DNA of 7,803 bases from Alphaproteobacteria bacterium (GCA_005888525.1 VBAB01000102.1:1-7803), one strand, 5' to 3'; shown: positions 1-6,490, counted from the first letter of the stretch. Numbers and translations: made by a program. The notes: generated from the sequence alone by a model not told the origin.

Positions 1-605
1 CTCGCCCAGTCTTTGCGGTCATCGAGATGCAGCAAAGGGAATTTCAGAACATCAGCGGGCTTGCTGATGCGCTGACGACCCCTGAGCAACTTGGGGCTGC
101 AGACCGCAAACAATTGCTCCGTGCTCAGGCGTGCCACATCGAGGCCTGCCCAACTGCCGTCGCCGTGCCGCACGGCGAGATCGACGTCCTCCCGTGCGAA
201 GTCGATGTGATGCAGGGTGGCTGAGATTCGCAGATCGATGCCGGGATGCGCCTCCGCAAATCGGCCAAGGCGGTTGACGAGCCATTTGGCGGCGAAGTCC
301 GGCGATGTGCTGACGGTGAGGACACCCGAAGTCTGGCGCTGCACCAAACGCTCGGTGCCGACCGCGATGCGATCGAACGCGTCGCGCAGAACGGCGAGGT
401 AGTCGCGACCGGCCTCGGTGATGATCAGGCGTTGGCGCTCGCGATTGAAGAGCTTGATGCCGAGCTCCGCTTCCAAAGCCTTGACCTGATGGCTCACGGC
501 ACCCTGGGTGACGCACAGCTCCTCGGCGGCGCGCGTGAAACTCTCGTGACGCGCCGCGGCCTCGAAGGCCTTTAGTGCGTTCAGTGCAGGGAGGCGACGA
601 AGCAT
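1..605 (-). CDS. LysR-family transcriptional regulator, GcvA-like (3' end beyond window)
   Basis: This is a DNA-binding regulator of the LysR family. The 201 visible residues open with LPALNALKAFEAAARH at residues 5-20, the hallmark start of GcvA-type members. A winged helix-turn-helix follows (about 5-64), with SFTRAAEEL at 22-30 and VTQGAVSHQVKALE at 32-45. From about residue 94 the effector-binding domain begins (LTVSTSPDFAAKWLV at 96-110). The RHGDG stretch at 146-150 matches the usual GcvA 'AVRHGDG' region. The frame stays open to base 1, so perhaps 95-105 C-terminal residues are missing. The ATG at 605 is chosen because it gives the canonical GcvA N-terminus; the ribosome binding site there is weak. 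The gene is divergent from the DUF1127 and glutathione S-transferase genes, which makes them its likely targets, together with its own promoter. The effector is unknown. Confidence 0.93.
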   Translation of the reverse strand, partial: MLRRLPALNALKAFEAAARHESFTRAAEELCVTQGAVSHQVKALEAELGIKLFNRERQRLIITEAGRDYLAVLRDAFDRIAVGTERLVQRQTSGVLTVSTSPDFAAKWLVNRLGRFAEAHPGIDLRISATLHHIDFAREDVDLAVRHGDGSWAGLDVARLSTEQLFAVCSPKLLRGRQRISKPADVLKFPLLHLDDRKDWA

Positions 606-737
606 GGCCGGGCTTTCATGAGAAAAACTCAGGCAGGGTAGAGAAACGATGCTTTGCTGGCAACAGCTTCCTCGCTCTATTGATCCGGCTCCCTCGCAAG
701 GTTCACACCGAGCCGTACGCAGTCTGGAGCAGAAACA
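606..737. promoter_or_regulatory. Divergent promoter region between lysR and the DUF1127/GST genes
   Basis: These 132 bases hold no convincing gene and separate two divergent transcripts, so promoters for both must lie here or close by. On the plus strand, TTGCTG (654-659) followed 17-18 bases later by CTATTG/TATTGA (677-683) is a weak sigma70-like pair. Its -35 hexamer fits better than its -10. The exact promoter positions are uncertain. Confidence 0.45.
619..631. promoter_or_regulatory. Candidate operator TGAG-N5-CTCA in the lysR leader
   Basis: A perfect 4-bp inverted repeat, TGAG-AAAAA-CTCA, lies 13 bases upstream of the lysR start in the divergent promoter region. Further matches outward are only partial. 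LysR regulators commonly bind dyad sequences near their own promoter, so this could be an autoregulatory site. The arms are short and chance occurrence is possible. Confidence 0.3.
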
Positions 738-992
738 ATGTCAAACCCTTTGGTTCAAAAGTGCGCCCGGACCCTAGCTCACATTCCGGGCGGATATCCC
801 CCCATTCAACAAGATGGTTCATCAAGCCCGACAGTCAGGTGGATGGATGCGGTGCGCATCTGGAGCGCGCGCTGCCGTGAACGCCGAGCCCTTCGCGAAT
901 TGATGGCGCTCGGGGATCACCTCCTCGAGGACATCGGCGTCACAAGGCAAGAAGCGCAGCGCGAGGCGGCAAAACCGTTCTGGCAGCGGTGA
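738..992 (+). CDS. DUF1127 domain small protein
   Basis: This 84-residue protein ends in a clear DUF1127 (YjiS-like) domain at about residues 36-80: WMDAVRIWSARCRERRALRE, then MALGDHLLEDIGVTRQEAQRE and the terminal KPFW. The arginine-rich helix and the 'L.DIG.TR.E' turn are typical. The N-terminal 35 residues are polar and unrecognised. The start is supported by GGAGCAG about 8 bases before the ATG. Small DUF1127 proteins of alphaproteobacteria have been linked to RNA-related regulation and phosphate or stress adaptation, but the role of this one is unknown. It lies 29 bases before the glutathione S-transferase on the same strand, so the two are probably cotranscribed. Confidence 0.85.
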   Translation: MSNPLVQKCARTLAHIPGGYPPIQQDGSSSPTVRWMDAVRIWSARCRERRALRELMALGDHLLEDIGVTRQEAQREAAKPFWQR

Positions 993-1021
993 ATTCGTAT
1001 TCTTCAAAAAGGAGAAGAACA

Positions 1022-1714
1022 ATGTCTGATCCCGTCGTCTACGGCTTTCCCCGCAGCACCTTTGTCAACATTGTACGGCTGGTGCTTACCCACAAGGAAG
1101 TGCCCTACTCGTTCCACGATCTGGAACCCGAGATGGGCAAGCCAAGCCACCTTGCGCTGCATCCCTTCAATCGCGTGCCAATTCTGCGGCATGGCGATTT
1201 CACGGTCTACGAGACGAGTGCAATCGTCGCCTATCTCGAGGAGGCCTTTCCGAAGCTGGCGCTGCAACCTAAGAGCGCCCGCGACCGCGCGCGCATGAAC
1301 CAATGGATCAGCGCGGTCAATTCCTATTACTACCCGTACATGATCTACCACGTCTCACACGAGCGTAACGTCTTTCCCGAGCTTGGGATTCCCACTGATG
1401 AGAAGGTCGTGGGCCACGCTCTGCCGAAGATCGAGACGGGTCTGCAGGTGTTGGAGCGGGAGCTCGTGCACGGCAAGACCTACCTTCTGGGTTCCGAGCT
1501 CACGCTGGCAGACTACTATCTGCTGCCCTGCACCTACTCGTTCAGCTTCGCGCCGGAAGCAAAGGCTATGTATCCGAAATATCCGGCCTTCTCCCGTTGG
1601 CGCGAGAGCATGGAAGGCCTCCCGACCGTCAAGAAGCTTCGCGCGGCCCTCCCGCCGCGCGCGCCGATCGAGCACGCGCGGGAATGGGCCGTGTCGCACC
1701 GCCCAAAGTACTAA
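1022..1714 (+). CDS. Glutathione S-transferase family protein
   Basis: This 230-residue cytosolic GST would conjugate or reduce electrophiles with glutathione. An N-terminal thioredoxin-fold domain (about 3-80) carries YGFPRSTFVNIVRLVL, with Ser12 or Thr13 at the expected catalytic position. The cis-proline is in NRVPIL (Pro53), and ETSAIVAYLEE (64-74) forms the gamma-glutamyl-binding loop. The helical C-terminal domain (about 88-210) contains LTLADYYLLP (161-170), the conserved N-capping motif with Asp164. The ATG at 1022 is preferred over 989 because AAGGAGAAG sits at ideal distance before it and the protein then starts directly with the beta strand. Length is normal. It follows the DUF1127 gene closely and is probably controlled by the divergent LysR regulator. 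The substrate cannot be told from sequence. Confidence 0.92.
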   Translation: MSDPVVYGFPRSTFVNIVRLVLTHKEVPYSFHDLEPEMGKPSHLALHPFNRVPILRHGDFTVYETSAIVAYLEEAFPKLALQPKSARDRARMNQWISAVNSYYYPYMIYHVSHERNVFPELGIPTDEKVVGHALPKIETGLQVLERELVHGKTYLLGSELTLADYYLLPCTYSFSFAPEAKAMYPKYPAFSRWRESMEGLPTVKKLRAALPPRAPIEHAREWAVSHRPKY

Positions 1715-1859
1715 TGTCAACCAGGAGCTGAGGCGCGATCTGTCTTGCCAGCCCATATCCGTCGTGGCATCTAATTCCGTAAGGGGTCATCCGCGACGTC
1801 CCCGTGAGGCTGCGGCCGAAAGATCGCGTCCAAACTCCCACCAAGGGAAAGGACGCCCC
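1715..1859 (+). promoter_or_regulatory. Presumed promoter/leader of the chr cluster
   Basis: These 145 bases before the rhodanese-ChrB gene contain no convincing gene and probably hold the chr promoter. TTGCCA (1745-1750) with a TCTAAT-like element (1770-1775) is a weak -35/-10 candidate, although the 19-base spacing is long. The inverted repeat TGCCA-N14-TGGCA (1746-1750 and 1765-1769) overlaps it and could be an operator. AAGGGAAAGGA just before 1860 is the ribosome binding site. No rho-independent terminator for the upstream GST was seen, so read-through is possible. Confidence 0.35.
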
Positions 1860-2678
1860 ATGCCCTCAGTCACCGCAATCACCTCCACTCAGCTTTCTCG
1901 TCTCATAGGACTTCCGCAGGCGCCGGCTCTGATCGACGTGCGCATCGACGACGACTACCGCACCGATTCCCGGCTGTTGCCGGGCTCAATCCGTCACGAT
2001 TTCCGGACGGCCGAACAATGGGCGCAGCAGTATCGAGGCAAGTCCGTTATCGTGGTTTGCCAAAAAGGCCAGAAGCTCAGCGAAGGCACGGCGGCCTGGC
2101 TGCGCCATAGTGGCGTCGAAGCGCAAAATCTCGAAGGCGGCTTCGAGGCCTGGAAAAAGGCCGGCGAGCTGCTCGTGCGCACCGACAAGCTGCCGGCGCG
2201 CGACGAAAAGGGCCGCACCGTCTGGGTGACGCGTACGCGGCCCAAGGTCGATCGCATCGCCTGTCCCTGGCTGATCCGCCGGTTCATCGATCCGAACGCG
2301 GTGTTCCTCTTTGTCCAACCCTCGGAGGTCCCTGCCGTCGCCGAGCGCTTCAAGGCGACTCCCTTCGACATCGAGGGTGTGTTCTGGAGCCATCGCGGGG
2401 AGACCTGCACCTTCGATACGATGATCGAGGAGTTCGCATTGAAATCCGCGCCCCTCTTGCAGCTCGCCAAAATAGTGCGCGGCGCCGACACGGCCCGTCC
2501 CGACCTCACGCCGCAATCGGAAGGCTTGCTCGCCGCGTCGCTCGGCTATTCCCGCATGTACCGGGACGATCTCCCGCAGCTGGAAGCGGCGATGGCCCTC
2601 TACGATGCCTTTTACCGTTGGTGCAGGGACGCGAGCGAAGAAACCCACAACTGGCCAAGCACCAAGCCAAAGGCATGA
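1860..2678 (+). CDS. chrB: Rhodanese-ChrB fusion, chromate resistance protein
   Basis: This 272-residue protein has two domains. Residues about 8-110 are rhodanese-like: ALIDVRIDDDYRTDSRLLPG (24-42), then VIVVCQKGQKLSEGTAAWLR with candidate catalytic Cys67, then NLEGGFEAWKKAG. A rhodanese transfers sulfane sulfur through such a cysteine. Residues about 120-262 match the ChrB C-terminal domain: WVTRTRPKVDRIACPWLIRR (122-141), FIDPNAVFLFV, and FWSHRGETCTFDTMIEEF (175-192), with Cys135 and Cys183 as possible thiol or metal sites. Classical ChrB proteins are chromate-responsive regulators with a different N-terminal part. The rhodanese here suggests an enzymatic or sensing role rather than direct DNA binding. 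The start at 1860 has a purine-rich ribosome binding site; the frame stays open upstream, but that part overlaps the GST. The stop is 1 base before the chrA start, so the two are surely cotranscribed. Confidence 0.88.
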   Translation: MPSVTAITSTQLSRLIGLPQAPALIDVRIDDDYRTDSRLLPGSIRHDFRTAEQWAQQYRGKSVIVVCQKGQKLSEGTAAWLRHSGVEAQNLEGGFEAWKKAGELLVRTDKLPARDEKGRTVWVTRTRPKVDRIACPWLIRRFIDPNAVFLFVQPSEVPAVAERFKATPFDIEGVFWSHRGETCTFDTMIEEFALKSAPLLQLAKIVRGADTARPDLTPQSEGLLAASLGYSRMYRDDLPQLEAAMALYDAFYRWCRDASEETHNWPSTKPKA

Positions 2679-2679
2679 G

Positions 2680-4083
2680 ATGAACGATACGCCTGTGGCC
2701 CGCGACGTTGCAAATATGCCAGCGCATGGCGTCACCATGCGCGAGGCGTTCTGGACTTGGATGCGCGTCGCGGCGCTCAGCTTCGGCGGCCCCGCCGGAC
2801 AGATCGCGGTGATGCACCGCATTCTGGTCGAGGAGAAACGCTGGATCTCGGAAGAGCGGTTCCTGCACGCCCTCAACTACTGCATGCTGCTGCCAGGGCC
2901 CGAGGCGCAGCAACTCGCCACCTATATCGGCTGGCTGATGCATCGCACGCTCGGCGGCATCATGGCGGGCGGGCTGTTCGTGGTGCCCGGCATCATCTCG
3001 ATCATGGCGCTCAGCTACGTCTACGCCGGCTGGGGCAACGTTCCGATCATTGCGGCGCTGTTCTTCGGCCTAAAGGCCGCCGTGCTCGCGATCGTCATCG
3101 AGGCCGTGGTCCGGATCGGCAGGCGTTCCCTCAAGAACCGGGCGCTGATTGGCCTCGCGGCGGCCGCCTTCATTGGCATTTTCTTTCTCAACGTGCCCTT
3201 CCCCGTCATCGTTTTTGGTGCCGCGTTCATCGGGTTCGCCGCCCAAACAATGGGTGTGACGGCATTCCAGGGTAATGGCGGTCACGGCCCGAGCAAAAAG
3301 GGCGGCGAGGCGGTTGTCGACAGTCTGCTCGGCGATGAATTGCCCGAGCATGCGCGGCCGACCGTTGCCCGCGCCTTGAAGAGCTCATGCGTGTGGTTGG
3401 CCCTTTGGCTGATCCCCGTCGTCGCCTTGCTCGCGGCGCTCGGCGGCACCAACGTCTTCAGCCAGATCGCCGTCTTTTTCAGCAAGATGGCGATGGTGAC
3501 GTTCGGCGGCGCCTATGCCGTGCTTGCCTATGTCGCGCAGCAGGCGGTCGAGCATTACCACTGGCTCAAGCCCAGCGAAATGCTGGACGGCCTCGGCATG
3601 GCCGAGACGACGCCTGGACCGTTGATCATGGTGCTCCAGTTCGTGGGCTTCATGGCCGCATACCGCGATCCCGGTGGGCTTTCGCCCATGCTGGCGGGAA
3701 CCCTCGGCGGGCTGCTCGCGACCTGGGTCACCTTCACCCCGTGCTTCCTGTGGATCTTCCTCGGCGCTCCGTTCGTCGAGCAGCTGCGCGGCAACAAAGC
3801 GCTCAATGCAGCCTTGTCGGCTCTCACGGCCGCCGTGGTCGGGGTGATTTTGAATCTCGCCATCTGGTTCGCGATCCACACGGTCTTCCGCCAGACCGTG
3901 CCGGTGCGGGCGTTCCCGCTCTCCTTCGATGCGCCCCTCCTCACGAGCGTCGACGGATGGGCGCTCGCGCTCTCGGTCGCGGCGGCGGTCGCCATCTTCC
4001 GCTTCAAGGCGGGAATGATCCAGACGCTGGCCGCGTGCTGTGCCGCCGGCGTTGTCCTCTATCTCGCCGGAGCACTCGCGTGA
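2680..4083 (+). CDS. chrA: Chromate efflux transporter ChrA (long-chain CHR family)
   Basis: This inner-membrane transporter of the CHR superfamily exports chromate from the cytoplasm, driven by the proton gradient in studied members. At 467 residues it is a normal two-domain long-chain ChrA. The N-terminal half has SFGGPAGQIAVMHR (34-47), RWISEERF and LLPGPEAQQLATYIGW (70-85). The C-terminal half repeats the pattern with VTFGGAYAVLAYVAQQAVE (273-291) and ETTPGPLIMVLQFVGF (309-324). About ten or more hydrophobic segments are visible, and a polar linker lies at 197-232. The ATG at 2680 follows the chrB stop by 1 base, with AAAGG upstream. An upstream in-frame ATG at 2605 is rejected because it lies inside chrB. 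The gene ends in a TGATG overlap with a possible chrC start, which points to translational coupling. Confidence 0.96.
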   Translation: MNDTPVARDVANMPAHGVTMREAFWTWMRVAALSFGGPAGQIAVMHRILVEEKRWISEERFLHALNYCMLLPGPEAQQLATYIGWLMHRTLGGIMAGGLFVVPGIISIMALSYVYAGWGNVPIIAALFFGLKAAVLAIVIEAVVRIGRRSLKNRALIGLAAAAFIGIFFLNVPFPVIVFGAAFIGFAAQTMGVTAFQGNGGHGPSKKGGEAVVDSLLGDELPEHARPTVARALKSSCVWLALWLIPVVALLAALGGTNVFSQIAVFFSKMAMVTFGGAYAVLAYVAQQAVEHYHWLKPSEMLDGLGMAETTPGPLIMVLQFVGFMAAYRDPGGLSPMLAGTLGGLLATWVTFTPCFLWIFLGAPFVEQLRGNKALNAALSALTAAVVGVILNLAIWFAIHTVFRQTVPVRAFPLSFDAPLLTSVDGWALALSVAAAVAIFRFKAGMIQTLAACCAAGVVLYLAGALA

Positions 4084-4097
4084 TGCCTACCCAGGCC

Positions 4098-4101
4098 GGA
4101 G
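4098..4101 (+). promoter_or_regulatory. Ribosome binding site deciding the chrC start
   Basis: GGAG lies 8 bases before the ATG at 4110 and 5 bases before the adjoining ATG at 4107. This supports a protein beginning MSYKMKPL. The alternative ATG at 4083 overlaps the chrA stop and has a GGAG 10 bases upstream (4069-4072), so a longer form made by translational coupling cannot be excluded. Confidence 0.5.
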
Positions 4102-4109
4102 CGCCGATG

Positions 4110-4706
4110 ATGTCATACAAAATGAAGCCGCTCGGCTGCGATCCGCAGCACGTCAAAGGCATGTCCGAGAAGCTGATCGTCAGCCACTACGAGAACAACT
4201 ACGGCGGCGCGGTGAAGCGCCTCAACCTGATAACCGAGCAGCTGGCCGGCCTCGACTTCAACACCGCGCCGGGCTTCCTCATCAATGGCCTCAAGCGTGA
4301 GGAGCTGATTGCCAGCAATTCCATGATCCTGCACGAGCTGTTCTTCGATGGGCTCGGAGACGAGAGCGCGCCCGGCAAGGAGTTGGCTGCCGGGCTCGCT
4401 CGCGATTTCGGTTCATTCGAGCGATGGCGCGCGGAGTTCATCGCCATGGGCAAGGCGTTGGGCGGCGGCTCGGGCTGGGTGCTGCTGTCGTACTCACCGC
4501 GCGATCGCCGGCTCGTCAACCAGTGGGCCGCCGACCATTGCCACACCTTGGCGGGCGGGCAACCCATTGTTGCGCTCGATATGTACGAGCACTCCTATCA
4601 CATCGATTACGGCGCCAAGGCCGCCACCTATGTCGACACCTTCATGAATGCGCTCCGCTGGAGCAACGCCGACCGATTGTTCGCGCAGCACGCCAAAGTG
4701 ATCTGA
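4110..4706 (+). CDS. chrC: Fe/Mn superoxide dismutase, ChrC type
   Basis: This 198-residue protein belongs to the Fe/Mn superoxide dismutase family and would dismutate superoxide, which forms when Cr(VI) is reduced in the cell. By alignment from memory the four metal ligands are present: His26 in VSHYENNYGG, His75 in MILHELFF, and Asp157 and His161 in ALDMYEHSYHIDYG. GGGSGWVLLSYSPRD (118-132) matches the conserved GSGW segment. Length is normal for the family. It differs from standard enzymes in the first helix: Asn30 or Asn31 and Ala34 stand where the 'gateway' His and Tyr usually are, and Tyr159 replaces the usual Trp. This pattern fits the divergent SOD group found in chr operons. Start choice: 4107/4110 by ribosome binding site, or 4083 by overlap with chrA. 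No signal peptide, so cytoplasmic. Confidence 0.88.
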   Translation: MSYKMKPLGCDPQHVKGMSEKLIVSHYENNYGGAVKRLNLITEQLAGLDFNTAPGFLINGLKREELIASNSMILHELFFDGLGDESAPGKELAAGLARDFGSFERWRAEFIAMGKALGGGSGWVLLSYSPRDRRLVNQWAADHCHTLAGGQPIVALDMYEHSYHIDYGAKAATYVDTFMNALRWSNADRLFAQHAKVI

Positions 4707-4756
4707 CGAAGTCGAACCGCTCGGGAGTAGCAACGTTCGAGGAGGGGGGCGCTACG

Positions 4757-4773
4757 GGCTGCTGGCAGCAGCC
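4757..4773 (+). promoter_or_regulatory. 17-bp perfect palindrome / hairpin before the DUF1259 gene
   Basis: GGCTGCTG-G-CAGCAGCC is a perfect palindrome with 8-bp arms around one central base. As RNA it would form a 7-bp GC-rich stem with a GGC loop. It lies in the 86-base gap between chrC and the DUF1259 gene, ending 10 bases before GGAGG. No U-tract follows, so a standard intrinsic terminator is unlikely. An mRNA-stabilising or processing hairpin, or an operator, are alternatives. Confidence 0.4.
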
Positions 4774-4792
4774 TCAATCCATGGAGGTCAGC

Positions 4793-5716
4793 ATGAGAGC
4801 GAAGATGTTGCTTGCAACCGTCGTCCTTGCAGCGGCGTCCCTGTCGTTTGCGATCCCCCGGGTGCTCGGGCAGGCCGCGAAGCTCGATACTGCCGCGATC
4901 GAGCAGGCGACCGGCCTCAAAGGCCAACTCATTGCCGATGAGAATGTCTTCAAGGTCACCAAACCCCGAACCGACGTGAAGATCCAGGTGGATCAATGGG
5001 CCATGCCACCCTTCATGGGGCTCGGCTCGTGGGCCGCCTTCACGCCGGCCCACGGCGGCGGCCACGTCATGATGATGGGTGATACCGTGGTGTTCGAGGA
5101 CGAGGTGAACCCCGCGATGAGCGCGGCCTTCGAGGCCGGCCTCGAGGTGACGGCGCTTCACAATCACTTCTTCTTCGACGACCCAAAGGTCTACTTCATG
5201 CACATCGGCGGCACCGGCGAGGCGACCAAGCTCGCCGCCGGCGTCAAGAAGGTCTACGACAAGATCGCCGAAATCCGCGCCGCCAACCCTGCGCCGCTCC
5301 GGGCCTTCAGCGGCAACATCACCTCTGCGAGCTCAATCACCGCCGCTCCTCTGGAGGCGGCACTGGGCGTGAAGGGGCAGGCCAGCCAGGGCATGTTCAA
5401 GATCGTCATCGGCCGCCCGGCGGCCATGCACGGCGTGTCGATTGGCAAGGAGATGGGCATCAACACGTGGGCCGCGTTCGGCGGAAGCGACGACGCGGCT
5501 GTCATCGATGGCGATTTCGCCATGCTCGAGAACGAGCTGCAGACCGTCCTGCGCGCCATGCGCAAGGAAGGGATAAACATCGTCGCCATCCACCAGCACA
5601 TGAGCCACGAGCAACCCCGCTACCTGTTCCTGCACTATTGGGGGAAGGGCAAAGCCGCCGATCTTGCCCAATCGCTCAAGCGCGTCCTCGACGCCCAGGC
5701 CGCGGTCAAATCGTAG
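4793..5716 (+). CDS. Secreted DUF1259 (LppY/LpqO-like) protein
   Basis: The product is 307 residues of unknown biochemical role, matching the DUF1259 family by its features. Residues 1-26 form a Sec-type signal peptide (MRAKMLLATVVLAAASLSFA, then a likely cut near LGQA), so the protein is probably periplasmic. The mature part consists of two related halves, about 41-160 and 191-302. Each has G-[LV]-KGQ, then WAAF (80-83 and 226-229), then A-[LI]-H-x-H (His123/His125 and His267/His269). A third His follows 12 residues later in P-[KR]-x-x-F-x-H (His137 and His281). The paired His motifs suggest a metal or ligand site, which is inference. GGAGG 5 bases before 4793 decides the start over the ATG at 4781. 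It follows chrC by 86 bases and precedes the DUF1080-like gene by 28, on the same strand, and so looks like part of the chr cluster. Confidence 0.85.
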   Translation: MRAKMLLATVVLAAASLSFAIPRVLGQAAKLDTAAIEQATGLKGQLIADENVFKVTKPRTDVKIQVDQWAMPPFMGLGSWAAFTPAHGGGHVMMMGDTVVFEDEVNPAMSAAFEAGLEVTALHNHFFFDDPKVYFMHIGGTGEATKLAAGVKKVYDKIAEIRAANPAPLRAFSGNITSASSITAAPLEAALGVKGQASQGMFKIVIGRPAAMHGVSIGKEMGINTWAAFGGSDDAAVIDGDFAMLENELQTVLRAMRKEGINIVAIHQHMSHEQPRYLFLHYWGKGKAADLAQSLKRVLDAQAAVKS

Positions 5717-5744
5717 GACCGCACGGAGGATTGGAGACAGCTCG

Positions 5745-6395
5745 ATGTTCAGGAGGAGCGCCGCCATGACTATCATTCTGTTCGGAGCCACCGTTGCTGG
5801 AGCGGCTCAATCGGTGGATTTCGATGGCGACACCGTCGGCGCTCCGCCGAAGGGCTGGATCATCGCCATGACAGGGCGAGGAACGCCAAAGTGGACCGTG
5901 GAGCGGGATGACACGGCGCCCTCCAAGGGCCAGGTGCTCAAGCAGTCCGGCACGGCAACCTATCCCCTCGCGTTCAAGGACGGAACGAACGTCAAGGACG
6001 GCTTCGTCGAAGTCAAATTCAAAGCCCTCTCCGGCTCGGAGGACCGCGCCGGAGGTCTCGTCTGGCGTGCCAAGGACGCCAACAACTATTATGTCGTGCG
6101 CGCCAACGCCCTTGAGGACAACGTCGTTCTTTACAAGACGGTGAATGGCACTCGCAGCTCTCTCGACATCGTCGGACGCAAGGGTGGGTATGGCGTGAAG
6201 GTCGCGGTGCCCGCCAATCAATGGCATACTTTGCGCGTCGAGTTCGTTGGCGCGCGTTTCGACGTCATCTTCAACGGCCGGCCCTTATTCGAGGTGGAGG
6301 ACGCAACATTCAGCGATGGCGGCATGGTTGGACTTTGGACGAAGGCTGACAGCATCACCGCCTTCAACGCCTTCGCCTACGGCGAGAAGAAATAG
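5745..6395 (+). CDS. Secreted DUF1080/LamG-like jelly-roll protein
   Basis: The product is 216 residues. It has a signal peptide (MFRRSAAMTIILFGATVAGA, with a cut near residue 20-21) and then one beta-rich domain (about 24-212) resembling DUF1080 / concanavalin A-like LamG folds. Supporting segments are VDFDGDTVGAPPKGW (24-38), GFVEVKFKAL (86-95), GGLVWRAKDANNYYVVRAN (103-121), NQWHTLRVEFVG (158-169), FNGRPLFEVED (176-186) and GGMVGLWTKADS (192-203). Family members include sugar-binding proteins and 3-keto-disaccharide hydrolases, but no catalytic residues are recognised here. The start at 5745 has GGAG 8 bases upstream and gives a charged signal-peptide N-terminus. ATG 5766 has a better AGGAGG but would lose the arginines. 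It is the last intact gene of the plus-strand cluster, and its role in chromate stress is unknown. Confidence 0.78.
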   Translation: MFRRSAAMTIILFGATVAGAAQSVDFDGDTVGAPPKGWIIAMTGRGTPKWTVERDDTAPSKGQVLKQSGTATYPLAFKDGTNVKDGFVEVKFKALSGSEDRAGGLVWRAKDANNYYVVRANALEDNVVLYKTVNGTRSSLDIVGRKGGYGVKVAVPANQWHTLRVEFVGARFDVIFNGRPLFEVEDATFSDGGMVGLWTKADSITAFNAFAYGEKK

Positions 6396-6490
6396 TCAGC
6401 AACAAGGGTTTGTAATGCGTCTGCACTTCCGGCGTGAACAAAGCAGGCGGGCGCAAAGGGGCTGGTTTGGACCGACCAAGGAGGCGACGC
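6396..6490 (+). other. Short intergenic stretch before the ATC hydrolase pseudogene
   Basis: These 95 bases hold no supportable gene. They end with a strong ribosome binding site, AAGGAGG (6478-6484), 6 bases before the GTG at 6491. No terminator with a T-tract is seen after the DUF1080-like gene, so the pseudogene may be read from the chr transcript. Confidence 0.5.

Noticed and set aside
52..516. Minus-strand 154-codon ORF within the LysR region
   Set aside because: It is in a different frame from the LysR protein, which reads unbroken across 3-605 with a full helix-turn-helix; this ORF is low-complexity Arg/His-rich.
989..1021. Upstream ATG adding 11 residues to the GST
   Set aside because: The extension is polar and unlike GST N-termini, overlaps the DUF1127 stop, and the AAGGAG ribosome binding site is placed for 1022.
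1734..1828. 8-bp inverted repeat CGCGATCT / AGATCGCG upstream of the chr cluster
   Set aside because: The arms are 79 bases apart and not extended by further pairing; in GC-rich DNA this is likely chance.
1986..2876. Long minus-strand ORF (296 codons) opposite chrB and chrA
   Set aside because: It lies antisense to two clearly recognised genes, has Arg/Gly/Ala-rich composition typical of GC-rich shadow frames, and shows no domain.
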